Shown: positions 7,574-15,528, counted from the first letter of the stretch. The stretch is 22,944 bases of DNA from Gammaproteobacteria bacterium (GCA_009843625.1 VYDD01000019.1:1-22944); one strand, 5' to 3'. Program-made: numbers and translations. The notes: a model not told the origin generated them from the sequence alone.

Positions 7574-7646
7574 GGTCAAGCGGGTAAACAACAGTACGTA
7601 ACAAATGGTAACTACGCGCCGTCATGTGGTCAAGTACGTCTTGACC
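7574..7646 (-). promoter_or_regulatory. Promoter and candidate operator of the HEPN operon
   Basis: On the minus strand TTGACC (plus 7628-7633) and TACCAT (plus 7605-7610) stand 17 bp apart, a good sigma-70-type pair. The -35 box lies inside a perfect inverted repeat, GGTCAAG-TACGT-CTTGACC (7628-7646, 7-bp arms, 5-bp spacer). A further copy of the half-site GGTCAAG occurs at 7574-7580, just before the ribosome-binding site. The arrangement suggests repression by a dimeric DNA-binding protein, possibly the winged-helix-like product of the first gene. Confidence 0.6.
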
Positions 7647-8009
7647 GATATGGCACACTTCCGCCGCGGCGGGCGCCCACCGGACCATCGACCCGCGCCG
7701 TGGATCGGTTCTATCGCCGGGCGGCGTTCACTCCACCAGTCCACCCCGAGGCTGGCTTTGCTCCGCAGCGCAATCCGCTCCCGCATCGCGGCATCCGTCG
7801 AGGTCGTTCGCGTCCGGGCTCGCCCACTTGGCGAGGTGACGGGTCTTGAGGTCGGCGTACTCGGCTTGGAGACCCGCTCGAGGTCGCCAACCCGAACCGT
7901 GTCCCCGACACCACTCAGACCGTACCTTCCCAAGGTCGCGAATCACCAATCACTGGGTTCACCGAGTCCGTTCCGGGGAAGGATGCCTTCAACCGGTCGG
8001 GAGGAACGC
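7647..8009. other. Gene-free stretch between the HEPN operon and the DoxX pair
   Basis: About 360 bases contain no ORF I can support on either strand. The only notable element is the GGGAGGA ribosome-binding site at 8000-8006 for the next gene. Short open frames here show no recognisable motif and may be decayed coding sequence. Confidence 0.5.
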
Positions 8010-8366
8010 ATGTCAACCAGGGACCGAGCGACCAGGGACGTGCCGGAACAAGTGATTCCGACCGTGTCGGTGCTCCTGGCGCTGGTGTTTCTGATGACGG
8101 GTAGCATGAAACTCATCGGGGGTTGGTGGGACCGTTTCGAGGTGTGGGGCTACCCCGTCTGGTTCTTCTACGTCGTCGGGGTTACGGAGACGGCGGCGGG
8201 CCTCGCGCTGATGCGGAGGAGGACGCGGCTGTACGGGGCACTGGCCATTATGGCCGTCATGGCCGGCGCGCTCTTCACGCTGCTGCGGGCCGGCGACACC
8301 GACCGCATTGCGATTCCCGCTCTGGCGCTGACGCTCGCGGTCGTCGTGGCCAACTACTCGAGGTAG
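8010..8366 (+). CDS. DoxX-family membrane protein, copy 1
   Basis: This 118-residue integral membrane protein has four hydrophobic helices: about 13-33 (VSVLLALVFLMTGSMKLIG), 47-66 (FFYVVGVTETAAGLALM), 70-90 and 95-115. The signature G-MKL in helix 1 and the GVTETAAG motif in helix 2 are typical of DoxX-like proteins, whose roles include membrane-associated redox chemistry but are mostly undefined. The start ATG follows GGGAGGA closely, although longer in-frame starts exist upstream. A second copy lies 64 bases downstream. The two share the same fold order and a similar C-terminus (VVVANYSR versus LLVAKNSR), indicating tandem duplication. Confidence 0.85.
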   Translation: MSTRDRATRDVPEQVIPTVSVLLALVFLMTGSMKLIGGWWDRFEVWGYPVWFFYVVGVTETAAGLALMRRRTRLYGALAIMAVMAGALFTLLRAGDTDRIAIPALALTLAVVVANYSR

Positions 8367-8382
8367 CCATACTTTCGTCGCT

Positions 8383-8401
8383 CACCCGGACACTCCGGGT
8401 G
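8383..8401 (+). terminator. Strong stem-loop between the two DoxX genes
   Basis: A perfect 8-bp inverted repeat, CACCCGGA, loop CAC, TCCGGGTG, lies in the 64-base gap between the tandem genes. No T-run follows, so it may be an intercistronic mRNA stability or attenuation element rather than a full terminator. Confidence 0.5.
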
Positions 8402-8430
8402 TCCCGCACTCGCAACGCAAGGAGCAGGTA

Positions 8431-8766
8431 ATGGCGGACAAGGGAAGCAGGGGGATTACCATCGTATCGGTGCTGCTGGCGTTGCTCTTCCTGCTGAACG
8501 GCGGCATGAAGCTGGCCGGGATGATGGTCGAGCAGTTCGCGATGTGGGGATACTCCGGCTGGTTCCAGTACCTGATCGGCGTCGCCGAGACGGCCGCCGG
8601 CGTGGGCTTCCTGATGACGAAGGCGCGCTTCCTCGCCGCCGTGGCAATGGTACCGGTCATGCTCGGCGCGATCTACACGCTGGTCACAAACGGTCAGACG
8701 GGGCAGGCCGTGGTCCCGCTGGTCGCGCTCCTGCTCTGCCTGCTCGTGGCGAAGAACTCCCGGTAG
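8431..8766 (+). CDS. DoxX-family membrane protein, copy 2
   Basis: This 111-residue protein with four predicted helices is paralogous to the gene just upstream. It has NGGMKLAGMMVEQFAMWGYSGWFQYLIG in several matching positions, then GVAETAAGVGFLM, VAMVPVMLGAIYTLV and VALLLCLLVAKNSR. An AAGGAG site (8419-8424) sits 6 bases before the ATG, so it is translated independently. Helix residues are conserved between copies while loops differ, which points to duplication followed by divergence rather than recent copying. The substrate or partner is unknown. Confidence 0.87.
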   Translation: MADKGSRGITIVSVLLALLFLLNGGMKLAGMMVEQFAMWGYSGWFQYLIGVAETAAGVGFLMTKARFLAAVAMVPVMLGAIYTLVTNGQTGQAVVPLVALLLCLLVAKNSR

Positions 8767-8788
8767 GACCGCGATGCACCCTCGCCGC

Positions 8789-8814
8789 ACCGGGCTACGG
8801 ACCCCGTTTCCGGT
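8789..8814 (+). terminator. Bulged hairpin after the DoxX pair
   Basis: ACCGG (8789-8793) pairs with CCGGT (8810-8814) and ACGG (8797-8800) with CCGT (8804-8807), with a small internal loop, followed by TCTC. It is a possible terminator for the DoxX operon. It lies 23 bases after the second stop. Confidence 0.35.
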
Positions 8815-8912
8815 TCTCAGCGCGTTCCGGATGACCGTCGGCGAGGGAGCGGCCCGATAGCCGGTACGGCTCGCCCGGTACAGCGGGCACCCCTGCGGGG
8901 GCGAAGGCTGCC

Positions 8913-11444
8913 ATGAGCGAACAACGCACCGTGCCGCCACGAGCCAAGGTCGCCGTCATCGGCGCGGGCATCGTCGGCAATTGCCTGGTCGAGCATCTGG
9001 CTAAGCTCGGCTGGGATGACCTGGTGCTGATCGAGAAGGGCCCGCTTCCCGATCCCGGCGGGTCCACCGGGCATGCGTCCAACTTCATCTTCCCGACGGA
9101 TCACGGGCGCGAGATCGCGCTGATCACCCTCGAGAGCCAGCGCCAGTACGAGGCGCTCGGCGTCAACACGACCTGCGGGGGGATTGAGGTCGCGCGCACC
9201 GAGGAGCGCATGGAGGAGCTGCGCCGGCGCATGACCTCGGCCCGCGTGTGGGGCATCGAGAGCGAGCTGCTGACGCCGGCAGGAGTGGTCGCGAGGGTGC
9301 CCTTCGTCAACCCGGATGTCATTCTCGGCGGCTTCTACACCCCGGGCGTCTCGGTCGTCGACTCGGTCGGGGCGGGCACGATCATGCGGGAACGGGCGCT
9401 GGCCAGGGGCGTGCTTACGGTCCTGGACGAGACCGAGGTGACCGGTCTCGAGGTGGAGCCGGTGCCGTTCGGACGCCCGCGCATTCGGGCGGTCGCGACG
9501 ACTCGGGGAACGATCGAAGTCGACCACGCCATCATCGCCTGCGGCGTCTGGAGCCCGCGCATTGCCGCGATGGCCGGCGCCACGATTCCGCTGACGCCGG
9601 CGGTGCACCAGATGGCCGATTTCGGCCCGGTCGAACTCCTGCTCGGAACCGGCAACGAGATCGGCTACCCCATCGTGCGCGACATGGACTCGTTCATGTA
9701 CGAACGCCAGAGCGACGGGGCGATGGAGGTGGGTTCGTATGCGCATCGTCCCATCCTGATGCACCCCGACGACATTCCCTCCGTCGCCGAAGCGGAGCGC
9801 TCTCCCACCGAACTGCCCTTCACGCCCGCGGACTTCGCGCCGCAGCTCGAGCACGCGCGCGAGATCATGGGCGAGTTGTTGGCGGGCACCGGGATGGAGT
9901 ACGCCGTCAACGGCCTGCTCTCGCTCACCCCCGATACCCAGCAATTGCTGGGCGAGACCGCCGAGGTGGCCAACCTCTGGTCGGTGGCGGCCGTGTGGGT
10001 GCGGGAAGGCCCCGGATCGGCGCGACTGGTCGCGGAGTGGATGACCCACGGCTACCCGCGTCTTCTCGATCCGCACGAGTCGGACGTCACCCGCTTCCAG
10101 CCGCACGAGCGCACGGTCCACCACGTTCGGGCACGCTGCGGCGAGCACTTCCGCAAGACGTACGGAATCGTGCATCCGCGCGAGCAGTGGGAGTCCGCGC
10201 GCGGGATCAACCGGTCGCCGTTCCACCCTCGGACCGAGCCGCTGGGCGCCGAGTATTTTGAAGCCCGCGGATGGGAGCGCCCGCAGTGGTACGCTTCGAA
10301 CGAAGATCTGGTGGAGCGCTACGACGTCCCGGACCGCCCGCACGAGTGGGACCGGCGCTGGTGGTCGCCGATCATCAACGCGGAGCACCTGCACCTGCGC
10401 GAGAAGGTGGGCCTGGTGGATCTGGGCGCGTTTCAGATCTTCGACGTGTCCGGGCCCGGCGCGCTCCCGTACGTGGACACGATGACGGTCAACGCCTGCG
10501 AACGTCCGGTCGGCAGCTCCATCTACACCCCGCTCCTGACGCCGGACGGAGGCTTCCGCGCCGACCTGACCATCCAGCGGCTGGCCGATGACCGGTTTCG
10601 CATCGTCACCGGCGTCCTGGACGGAGCCCGCGACGCGTTCTGGTTCCGCAAGCATCTGCCCGCGGACGGGTCGGTGCAGTTCGAGGACCGGTCGTCCGCG
10701 ATAACCACGCTCGGGGTGTGGGGACCCGCCGCGCAGGCGCTGGTCGCCAGCGTCGCCGACTGCGGCTTGAGCCAGGATGCGTTCCCATACGGCACGGCGC
10801 GGGACGCGCTAATCGACGGGATTCCCGCCACCCTGCTGCGCATCTCCTATGTGGGCGAGAGCGGCTGGGAGATCTACACGCGCACGGAGCACGGCCTGGC
10901 ACTTTGGGACGCGATCCGGGGCGCGGGCCGGGACTTCGACGCGAGGCCGGTGGGCATCGGCGTCTACGGCACCACCGCGCGCATGGAGAAGGGTTACCTG
11001 CTGATGGGCGCGGAACTCACGTCGGAGTACTCACCGGTCGAGGCCGGGTTGGCGCGCCGCCACGTCAAGCGGGCGGACTTCATCGGCAAGGCGGCCTACC
11101 TGAAGGCCCTCGAACGGGGTCCGGTGGCGAAGATCTGCACGCTTACCATGGACGACCACACGAGCGCATCCGGCTTCGCTCGCTTCCCGACGGGCGGAAA
11201 CGAGCCGATCCTGACGCTTGGCGGGAACCGCATCGTCGACGCGCTGGGCAGGGAGTCCCGCGTGACCTCCGCCGGAATGGGCCCTTCAGTAGGGAGATAC
11301 CTGCTGATGGCCTGGCTGCCGGCCCACCTCGCCTGCGTCGGCGAGCGGCTGCAGGTGATGTACATGAACGAATGTTTCCCGGTCACGGTGGCTGCGGTCG
11401 GCGCTGCGCTGTTCGACCCGTCCGGCAGCCGGATGAGGGCGTAG
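8913..11444 (+). CDS. Dimethylglycine/sarcosine dehydrogenase-type FAD oxidoreductase with GcvT domain
   Basis: This 843-residue protein has the full four-part architecture of dimethylglycine/sarcosine dehydrogenases. A FAD-binding DAO domain (about 12-385) carries the Rossmann motif GAGIVG (17-22) and GGSTGHASN with His54, where relatives attach FAD covalently. A linking FAO_M region (about 388-445) follows, then a GcvT tetrahydrofolate-binding domain (about 450-725) and its C-terminal barrel (about 740-835). The expected chemistry is oxidative N-demethylation of a methylated glycine, passing the one-carbon unit to tetrahydrofolate. An RBS-like GAAGG lies 5 bases before the ATG. The gene converges on a DmdA/GcvT-like gene, which supports a one-carbon role. 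The exact substrate cannot be fixed from sequence. Confidence 0.88.
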   Translation: MSEQRTVPPRAKVAVIGAGIVGNCLVEHLAKLGWDDLVLIEKGPLPDPGGSTGHASNFIFPTDHGREIALITLESQRQYEALGVNTTCGGIEVARTEERMEELRRRMTSARVWGIESELLTPAGVVARVPFVNPDVILGGFYTPGVSVVDSVGAGTIMRERALARGVLTVLDETEVTGLEVEPVPFGRPRIRAVATTRGTIEVDHAIIACGVWSPRIAAMAGATIPLTPAVHQMADFGPVELLLGTGNEIGYPIVRDMDSFMYERQSDGAMEVGSYAHRPILMHPDDIPSVAEAERSPTELPFTPADFAPQLEHAREIMGELLAGTGMEYAVNGLLSLTPDTQQLLGETAEVANLWSVAAVWVREGPGSARLVAEWMTHGYPRLLDPHESDVTRFQPHERTVHHVRARCGEHFRKTYGIVHPREQWESARGINRSPFHPRTEPLGAEYFEARGWERPQWYASNEDLVERYDVPDRPHEWDRRWWSPIINAEHLHLREKVGLVDLGAFQIFDVSGPGALPYVDTMTVNACERPVGSSIYTPLLTPDGGFRADLTIQRLADDRFRIVTGVLDGARDAFWFRKHLPADGSVQFEDRSSAITTLGVWGPAAQALVASVADCGLSQDAFPYGTARDALIDGIPATLLRISYVGESGWEIYTRTEHGLALWDAIRGAGRDFDARPVGIGVYGTTARMEKGYLLMGAELTSEYSPVEAGLARRHVKRADFIGKAAYLKALERGPVAKICTLTMDDHTSASGFARFPTGGNEPILTLGGNRIVDALGRESRVTSAGMGPSVGRYLLMAWLPAHLACVGERLQVMYMNECFPVTVAAVGAALFDPSGSRMRA

Positions 11445-11446
11445 CC

Positions 11447-11466
11447 GCCCGCACGAATCCGCGGGC
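11447..11466. terminator. Stem-loop between convergent one-carbon genes
   Basis: GCCCGC (11447-11452) and GCGGGC (11461-11466) form a 6-bp stem with an 8-base loop, starting 2 bases after the dehydrogenase stop and lying before the end of the opposing gene. There is no T-tract. It is a possible bidirectional 3'-end structure. Confidence 0.4.
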
Positions 11467-11499
11467 CACGAAATCGCCGCATCCTTCCCGCGTGCGCCT

Positions 11500-12804
11500 C
11501 TACTTCACGGCATCCTCGCCCCGCGCGTGCGCCACTTCGCGCGCACTGGGGTTGGCCGAGGGCCGGAACGGAACCTCGCATACCCGGGCCCGATCCGGCC
11601 TGCCCGGCTCGCCCGCGTATTCGTCCGGCAGCCAGACCGTGAGTTCCGTACCGACCGCGGACATCCCGACGGGTACATAACCCAGCGCGATGTTGCACCC
11701 CAGCTCGGGCGCATGCCAGGGCGAGGTAAGGTATCCGATCGGGTCACCTGCATCGGCGCCGGACACCAGCCAGAAATCGGGCGCGTAGTCGTCGATGGGC
11801 CTGCCGCCCATCCTCATCCCCACCAGCGTCATGGCAAACGGCGGCCGCCCGGCCTCGATCTCCGTCCGCATCCGCTCCAGCGCCGCCCGGCCGATGTAGT
11901 CGCCCTCCTTCTCGCGCGGCACCTGGTATCCGAGGTTGCACTGGAACGGGACGGTTTCGTGGTCCATGTCCTGCCCCCAGGAAAGGATGCCCGCCTGAAT
12001 CCGGCGCTGATGGCCGGGGGCGATCACCATGAGTTGGTGCGCCTCGCCCGCGTCGAGCACCGCGTGCCACAGCCTCTCGGCGTGCAGCGTCGCGTCGCGC
12101 AGGTAGATCTCGTACCCCTTCTCCCCCGAGAATCCCGACTGCGAGATCACCACCGAACACCCTGCGATCTCAGCTTCCATGAGCCCGGAGGAGGGGATTC
12201 CGCGGATCCTGTCGCCCACCAGGTCCGCCATGAGCGCCAGCGACTTCGGCCCCTGGATCTGCAGCGGACACACGTCGATCTCGTCGATCTCGACGTCCAT
12301 CCTCATCCCCACATTGACGCCCTGAAGCCAGAAGAGCAGGTCGGAGTCGGCGAGGGAGAACCAGAACTCATCGTCCGACAGGCGCAGCAGCACCGGGTCG
12401 TTGAGGATGCCGCCCCGCTCGTTGCAGAGGATGACGTACTTGCCGTGCATCGGCTCGATGCGGGTGGCGTCGCGCGTGATGACGTAGTCGGTGAATCGCT
12501 CGGCGTCGGCTCCCCTCACCCGGATCTGGCGCTCCACGGCGACATTCCAGAGCGTGACGTGCTTCGTCAGCGCTTCGTGTTCGGCCGCCGCGCCGCCGTC
12601 CTCCGGCCGCACGTAGCCGCGCGGGTGGTAGATGCGGTTGTAGGTTGTTGCGCGCCAGCAGCCCGCATCGTGGGACAGATGCCAGTACGGCGACTTCCGC
12701 ACGCGCGTGGAGATGAGCAGCTCCACGGGGGTGCGGCCGCTCTGGCGAAGGTTGACGGGTACGATGCGATCGGATTGATCGACGGAAACAGGATGGTTGA
12801 CCAT
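11500..12804 (-). CDS. GcvT-family tetrahydrofolate methyltransferase, DmdA-like
   Basis: This 434-residue aminomethyltransferase-fold protein most resembles DMSP demethylase DmdA. Landmarks are TLWNVAVERQIRVRG (about 82-96), an ILNDPVLLRL strand, WFSLADSDLLFWLQG, DVCPLQIQGPKS, and GFSGEKGYEIYLRD. These are followed by RIQAGILSWGQDMDHE and the C-terminal barrel (GYLTSPWHAPELGCNIALGYV). DmdA moves the S-methyl of dimethylsulfoniopropionate to tetrahydrofolate. Relatives of the same fold demethylate other methylated compounds, so the substrate is open. Start: the ATG at 12804 is preferred over a GTG at 12846; neither has a good ribosome-binding site. The protein is somewhat longer than DmdA, mainly at the N-terminus. 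It is convergent with the dimethylglycine-dehydrogenase-like gene and divergent from a PIN toxin gene. Confidence 0.82.
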   Translation of the reverse strand: MVNHPVSVDQSDRIVPVNLRQSGRTPVELLISTRVRKSPYWHLSHDAGCWRATTYNRIYHPRGYVRPEDGGAAAEHEALTKHVTLWNVAVERQIRVRGADAERFTDYVITRDATRIEPMHGKYVILCNERGGILNDPVLLRLSDDEFWFSLADSDLLFWLQGVNVGMRMDVEIDEIDVCPLQIQGPKSLALMADLVGDRIRGIPSSGLMEAEIAGCSVVISQSGFSGEKGYEIYLRDATLHAERLWHAVLDAGEAHQLMVIAPGHQRRIQAGILSWGQDMDHETVPFQCNLGYQVPREKEGDYIGRAALERMRTEIEAGRPPFAMTLVGMRMGGRPIDDYAPDFWLVSGADAGDPIGYLTSPWHAPELGCNIALGYVPVGMSAVGTELTVWLPDEYAGEPGRPDRARVCEVPFRPSANPSAREVAHARGEDAVK

Positions 12805-12889
12805 GGGTGTCCGGGATTCCGGGTTGACGGGATGGCGTATGTCCACAAAAGTCCGTCATGAGCGGCTTGGCGACAACCGGAGTGGCGGC

Positions 12890-13288
12890 GTGAGGGTCGT
12901 CGTCGATACAAGCGTCTTCCTGCCGGGCGTGTTCTTCGGCGGGCCGCCCCGCGACGTGCTCGCGGGGTGGCGAGCCGGGCAATTCGAGGTGGTGGTGTCC
13001 CCCGAGGTCCTTCGGGAATACGTTCGGGTCGGCGAACGGCTGTCGGCGCGATTTCCTGGCGCGGAGTTCGAACGCGTCCTGGAGATGATCGCCGCCAACG
13101 CCACGCTGGTGTCGGCGCCCCCTTTGCCCGAAGCTGTGTGCGAGGACCGCGACGACGACAAGTTTCTCGCATGTGCGGTGGCCGCCGGAGCCGGGTACGT
13201 GGTGAGCAGCGACAAGGCGCTCCTTGCAACTTCTCCCTACCGGAACGTGAAGGTCGTTCGTTCGCGTGATTTCCTGGACATGCTCTGA
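12890..13288 (+). CDS. Orphan PIN-domain protein (PIN_3-type putative toxin)
   Basis: This 132-residue protein begins directly with the PIN strand MRVVVDTSVFLPGVF (Asp6). It continues through SPEVLREYVRV (Glu43), the acidic cluster CEDRDDDKFLACA (around 84-95) and VVSSDKALL (Asp108), giving a complete-looking metal site. The GTG start at 12890 has GGAG (12879-12882) 7 bases upstream. It belongs to the putative toxin PIN family that normally follows a small antitoxin. No antitoxin gene is present, only an 11-codon frame (12858-12893, MSGLATTGVAA) whose stop overlaps the GTG. The divergent gene on the left is the DmdA-like one. It may be a toxin that lost its partner or a free-standing RNase. 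Confidence 0.8.
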   Translation: MRVVVDTSVFLPGVFFGGPPRDVLAGWRAGQFEVVVSPEVLREYVRVGERLSARFPGAEFERVLEMIAANATLVSAPPLPEAVCEDRDDDKFLACAVAAGAGYVVSSDKALLATSPYRNVKVVRSRDFLDML

Positions 13289-13372
13289 TGTCCGGCCGCT
13301 CCGGCGCAGGATGACCTCGCCGAGGTGGCTTGACCTGACCTGCGGCATCCCGCCGGCTGACGAGGCAACGCC

Positions 13373-15508
13373 ATGACACGCGCATCGCTCCGCGCAGCAG
13401 TCCGTCTGGGGCTGACGGTTGTGGTGGCGGGGTGCGCGCTGGAATTCGACCCGCCGAGCCCGGGGTCCATCGTGGTGTCGCCCGGGTCCGCCACATTCAC
13501 CTTTCTGGGCGAGTCGAGGACGTTCACCGCGACCATCCTGGATGAGGACGGGAGCGGTATGGAGGGGACGGTATCCTGGACGACGGATGCCCCCGCCGTC
13601 CTCAGCGTGAACTCCTCCGGGGTGGTCACGGCCCTTGCGAACGGAGCCGGCACGGTCAGGGCCGTCTTCGGGGGAGTCAGCGGAACCGCCGCGGTTACGG
13701 TCAGCCAGACGCCGACCACCTTGGAGCGGGTTGGCGGCGACGCACAGACGGGCAGCCCGGGCGCGCCCCTGATCCAGCCGCTCGTCGGCCGCCTTCTGGA
13801 CGCGGGCGCGAGTCCGGTCGCGGGGATGGCTTTGTCCTTCTCACCTGCCGAGGGGAGCGGCTCTGTCACTCCCGGCGCGGCCACGACCGACCCGGCGGGC
13901 GAGGCGCAGACGCTCTGGACGCTGGGCGACGCGGCCGGCCGCCAGTCGGTGGTCGCGTCCGTGGCAGAGGGCCCGAACGCGGTGTTTACCGCAATGGCCG
14001 AACCACCCCACGCCCTGTTCATTCACTCAGGCGATGGCCAGGTGGCCCGGACGGGACGAGAAACCGGGGAGCCCGTGCGAGTGCGGGCGCCCTCCCGGGC
14101 GGGCGCCGGGCTGAGTGGGGTCACCGTCACCTTCGAGGTCACGGCCGGGGGCGGCTCGGTGCCGTCGTCCAGTGCCGTGACCGATGCCGAGGGGATCGCC
14201 TCCGCAGGCCCATGGACGATGGGTGACCCCGGGCCGCAGGAATTGCGCGCCACCGCCCCCGGGGTGAACCGGGTCATCTTCCGCGCCACGGCCCTGGCGG
14301 CGCCGGTCGCCGAACTCGTGGCCGTCGAGGGCGACAGGCAGCGGACGGAAATCGCGCTGCCGGTGCGCGTCGCGCCCCGCGTGCGGGCAGAGGATGAAGA
14401 CGGCAACCCGGTGGCGGATACCAGGGTCACCTTCTCAGCGAGCGGCGACAGCAAGGTCGACCCGGAGGTGGCGACGACCGACTCGGCCGGGTTCGCGGCG
14501 GTCGACAGATGGTTCCTCGGCACGACCCCCGGAACCACCTATACGCTAACCGCGAGCGTAGCCAACGCGGACGGCACGTCGGCCACGGCAACCTTCAGCG
14601 CGGAGGCGACGCCGGCGGTCTACGACATCGAACTCGAGCACGTTACCTCGTCGCTGCTCACCGCCTCGCAGCGCGAGGCCTTCGAGGAGGCCGAACGGTT
14701 CTGGGAGAGCGCGATCACCGCCAACCTCCGCGGGCACCTGCTCAGCAGGTCCTCCCTCGTCAACTGCCTCTCGAAAAACGAAATGTCCGGAGACGTCCCC
14801 GGCGACCGGGTGGTCGACGATCTGCTGATTTACGTCGAAATCAAGGAAATCGACGGGCGCTCGGGCGTCTTCGGAGGCGCGGGGCCCTGCCAACTCCGCG
14901 TGAGCAACTCGCTGCCCGTGGCCGGGGTGATGTTCTTCGACATCGCCGACTTGGACAGCATGGAGGCCAAAGGCCAGTTGGAGGAAACCATCGTCCATGA
15001 GATGGCGCATGTGATCGGGTTCGGGACCCTCTGGGAGCACCTCGGCCTCCTGAAGGACCCGGCCCGGACCGGCCAAAGCGCGAACACGCACTTCACCGGC
15101 GAGGCGGCCAAGGCGGCCTTCGACGAGATCCGCGGCAACAACTACACGGGCAGCGATCTCGTGCCGGTGGAGCACCTGGGGGGCGAGGGCGTGTGGAACG
15201 GGCACTGGCGTGAGCTGGTCTTCCGAACTGAGCTGATGACCCCCTTCCCCGACCGCGGCCCCAATCCGATGAGCGTGGTCAGCCTCGCGTCATTCGTGGA
15301 CATCGGATACCCGGAGGTCGACTACAGCGTGGCGGATGAGTACGTGCTGCCGCCCCCGCAGTACGCGGCGCAGGCGGCGGGGGTCGAAGCGGCGGCGAGG
15401 GCTCGCCGGCACACCATCGACTCCGGCAGGGAGATCCTGGTGATGCCAATCGAGGTCGTGGACCGCGACGGCAACGTGGTTCGGTACCTGACGCCGCCGG
15501 AGCGCTGA
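13373..15508 (+). CDS. Lipoprotein with Ig-like domains and a leishmanolysin-type (M8) protease domain
   Basis: This 711-residue surface protein starts with a lipoprotein signal (LGLTVVVAGC, lipid-attached Cys21). A BIG_2-type Ig domain follows (about 30-110: VVSPGSATFTFLGES, then VLSVNSSGVVTALANGAGTV). Three more Ig-like repeats lie at about 115-210, 212-306 and 312-412; each has a G-tV-p or V-F--tA pattern and an A--TD--G-A turn. The C-terminal domain (about 415-655) is a metzincin of leishmanolysin type with HEMAHVIGFGTLW (His542, Glu543, His546). GHWRE at 611 is the likely third zinc ligand, with the Met-turn ELMTPF at 620. It is probably anchored in the outer membrane and acts outside the cell. 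GAGG lies 7 bases before the ATG. The substrates are unknown. Confidence 0.88.
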   Translation: MTRASLRAAVRLGLTVVVAGCALEFDPPSPGSIVVSPGSATFTFLGESRTFTATILDEDGSGMEGTVSWTTDAPAVLSVNSSGVVTALANGAGTVRAVFGGVSGTAAVTVSQTPTTLERVGGDAQTGSPGAPLIQPLVGRLLDAGASPVAGMALSFSPAEGSGSVTPGAATTDPAGEAQTLWTLGDAAGRQSVVASVAEGPNAVFTAMAEPPHALFIHSGDGQVARTGRETGEPVRVRAPSRAGAGLSGVTVTFEVTAGGGSVPSSSAVTDAEGIASAGPWTMGDPGPQELRATAPGVNRVIFRATALAAPVAELVAVEGDRQRTEIALPVRVAPRVRAEDEDGNPVADTRVTFSASGDSKVDPEVATTDSAGFAAVDRWFLGTTPGTTYTLTASVANADGTSATATFSAEATPAVYDIELEHVTSSLLTASQREAFEEAERFWESAITANLRGHLLSRSSLVNCLSKNEMSGDVPGDRVVDDLLIYVEIKEIDGRSGVFGGAGPCQLRVSNSLPVAGVMFFDIADLDSMEAKGQLEETIVHEMAHVIGFGTLWEHLGLLKDPARTGQSANTHFTGEAAKAAFDEIRGNNYTGSDLVPVEHLGGEGVWNGHWRELVFRTELMTPFPDRGPNPMSVVSLASFVDIGYPEVDYSVADEYVLPPPQYAAQAAGVEAAARARRHTIDSGREILVMPIEVVDRDGNVVRYLTPPER

Positions 15509-15510
15509 TG

Positions 15511-15527
15511 GCGTTCTCCCGGAACGC
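15511..15527. terminator. Stem-loop in the 20-base gap between convergent genes
   Basis: GCGTTC (15511-15516), loop TCCCG, GAACGC (15522-15527), then TTC. It fills the gap between the lipoprotein stop (15508) and the end of the DCC-family gene (15529), so it probably serves both as a bidirectional terminator. Confidence 0.5.
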
Positions 15528-15528
15528 T

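Noticed and set aside
8767..8912. Possible glycine riboswitch ahead of the dimethylglycine-dehydrogenase-type gene
   Set aside because: The leader has GC hairpins and a GCGAAGG stretch, but the conserved glycine-aptamer core cannot be found in order. GAAGG here serves as the ribosome-binding site.
8817..10655. 612-codon open frame on the minus strand
   Set aside because: It is antisense to the well-supported dimethylglycine-dehydrogenase-type gene. Its composition (Arg/Ala/Gly/His/Asp-rich, no family motif) is that of a GC-rich shadow frame.
11527..12861. 444-codon open frame on the plus strand
   Set aside because: It lies antisense to the DmdA-like gene, which carries clear family motifs. 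The plus frame shows none.
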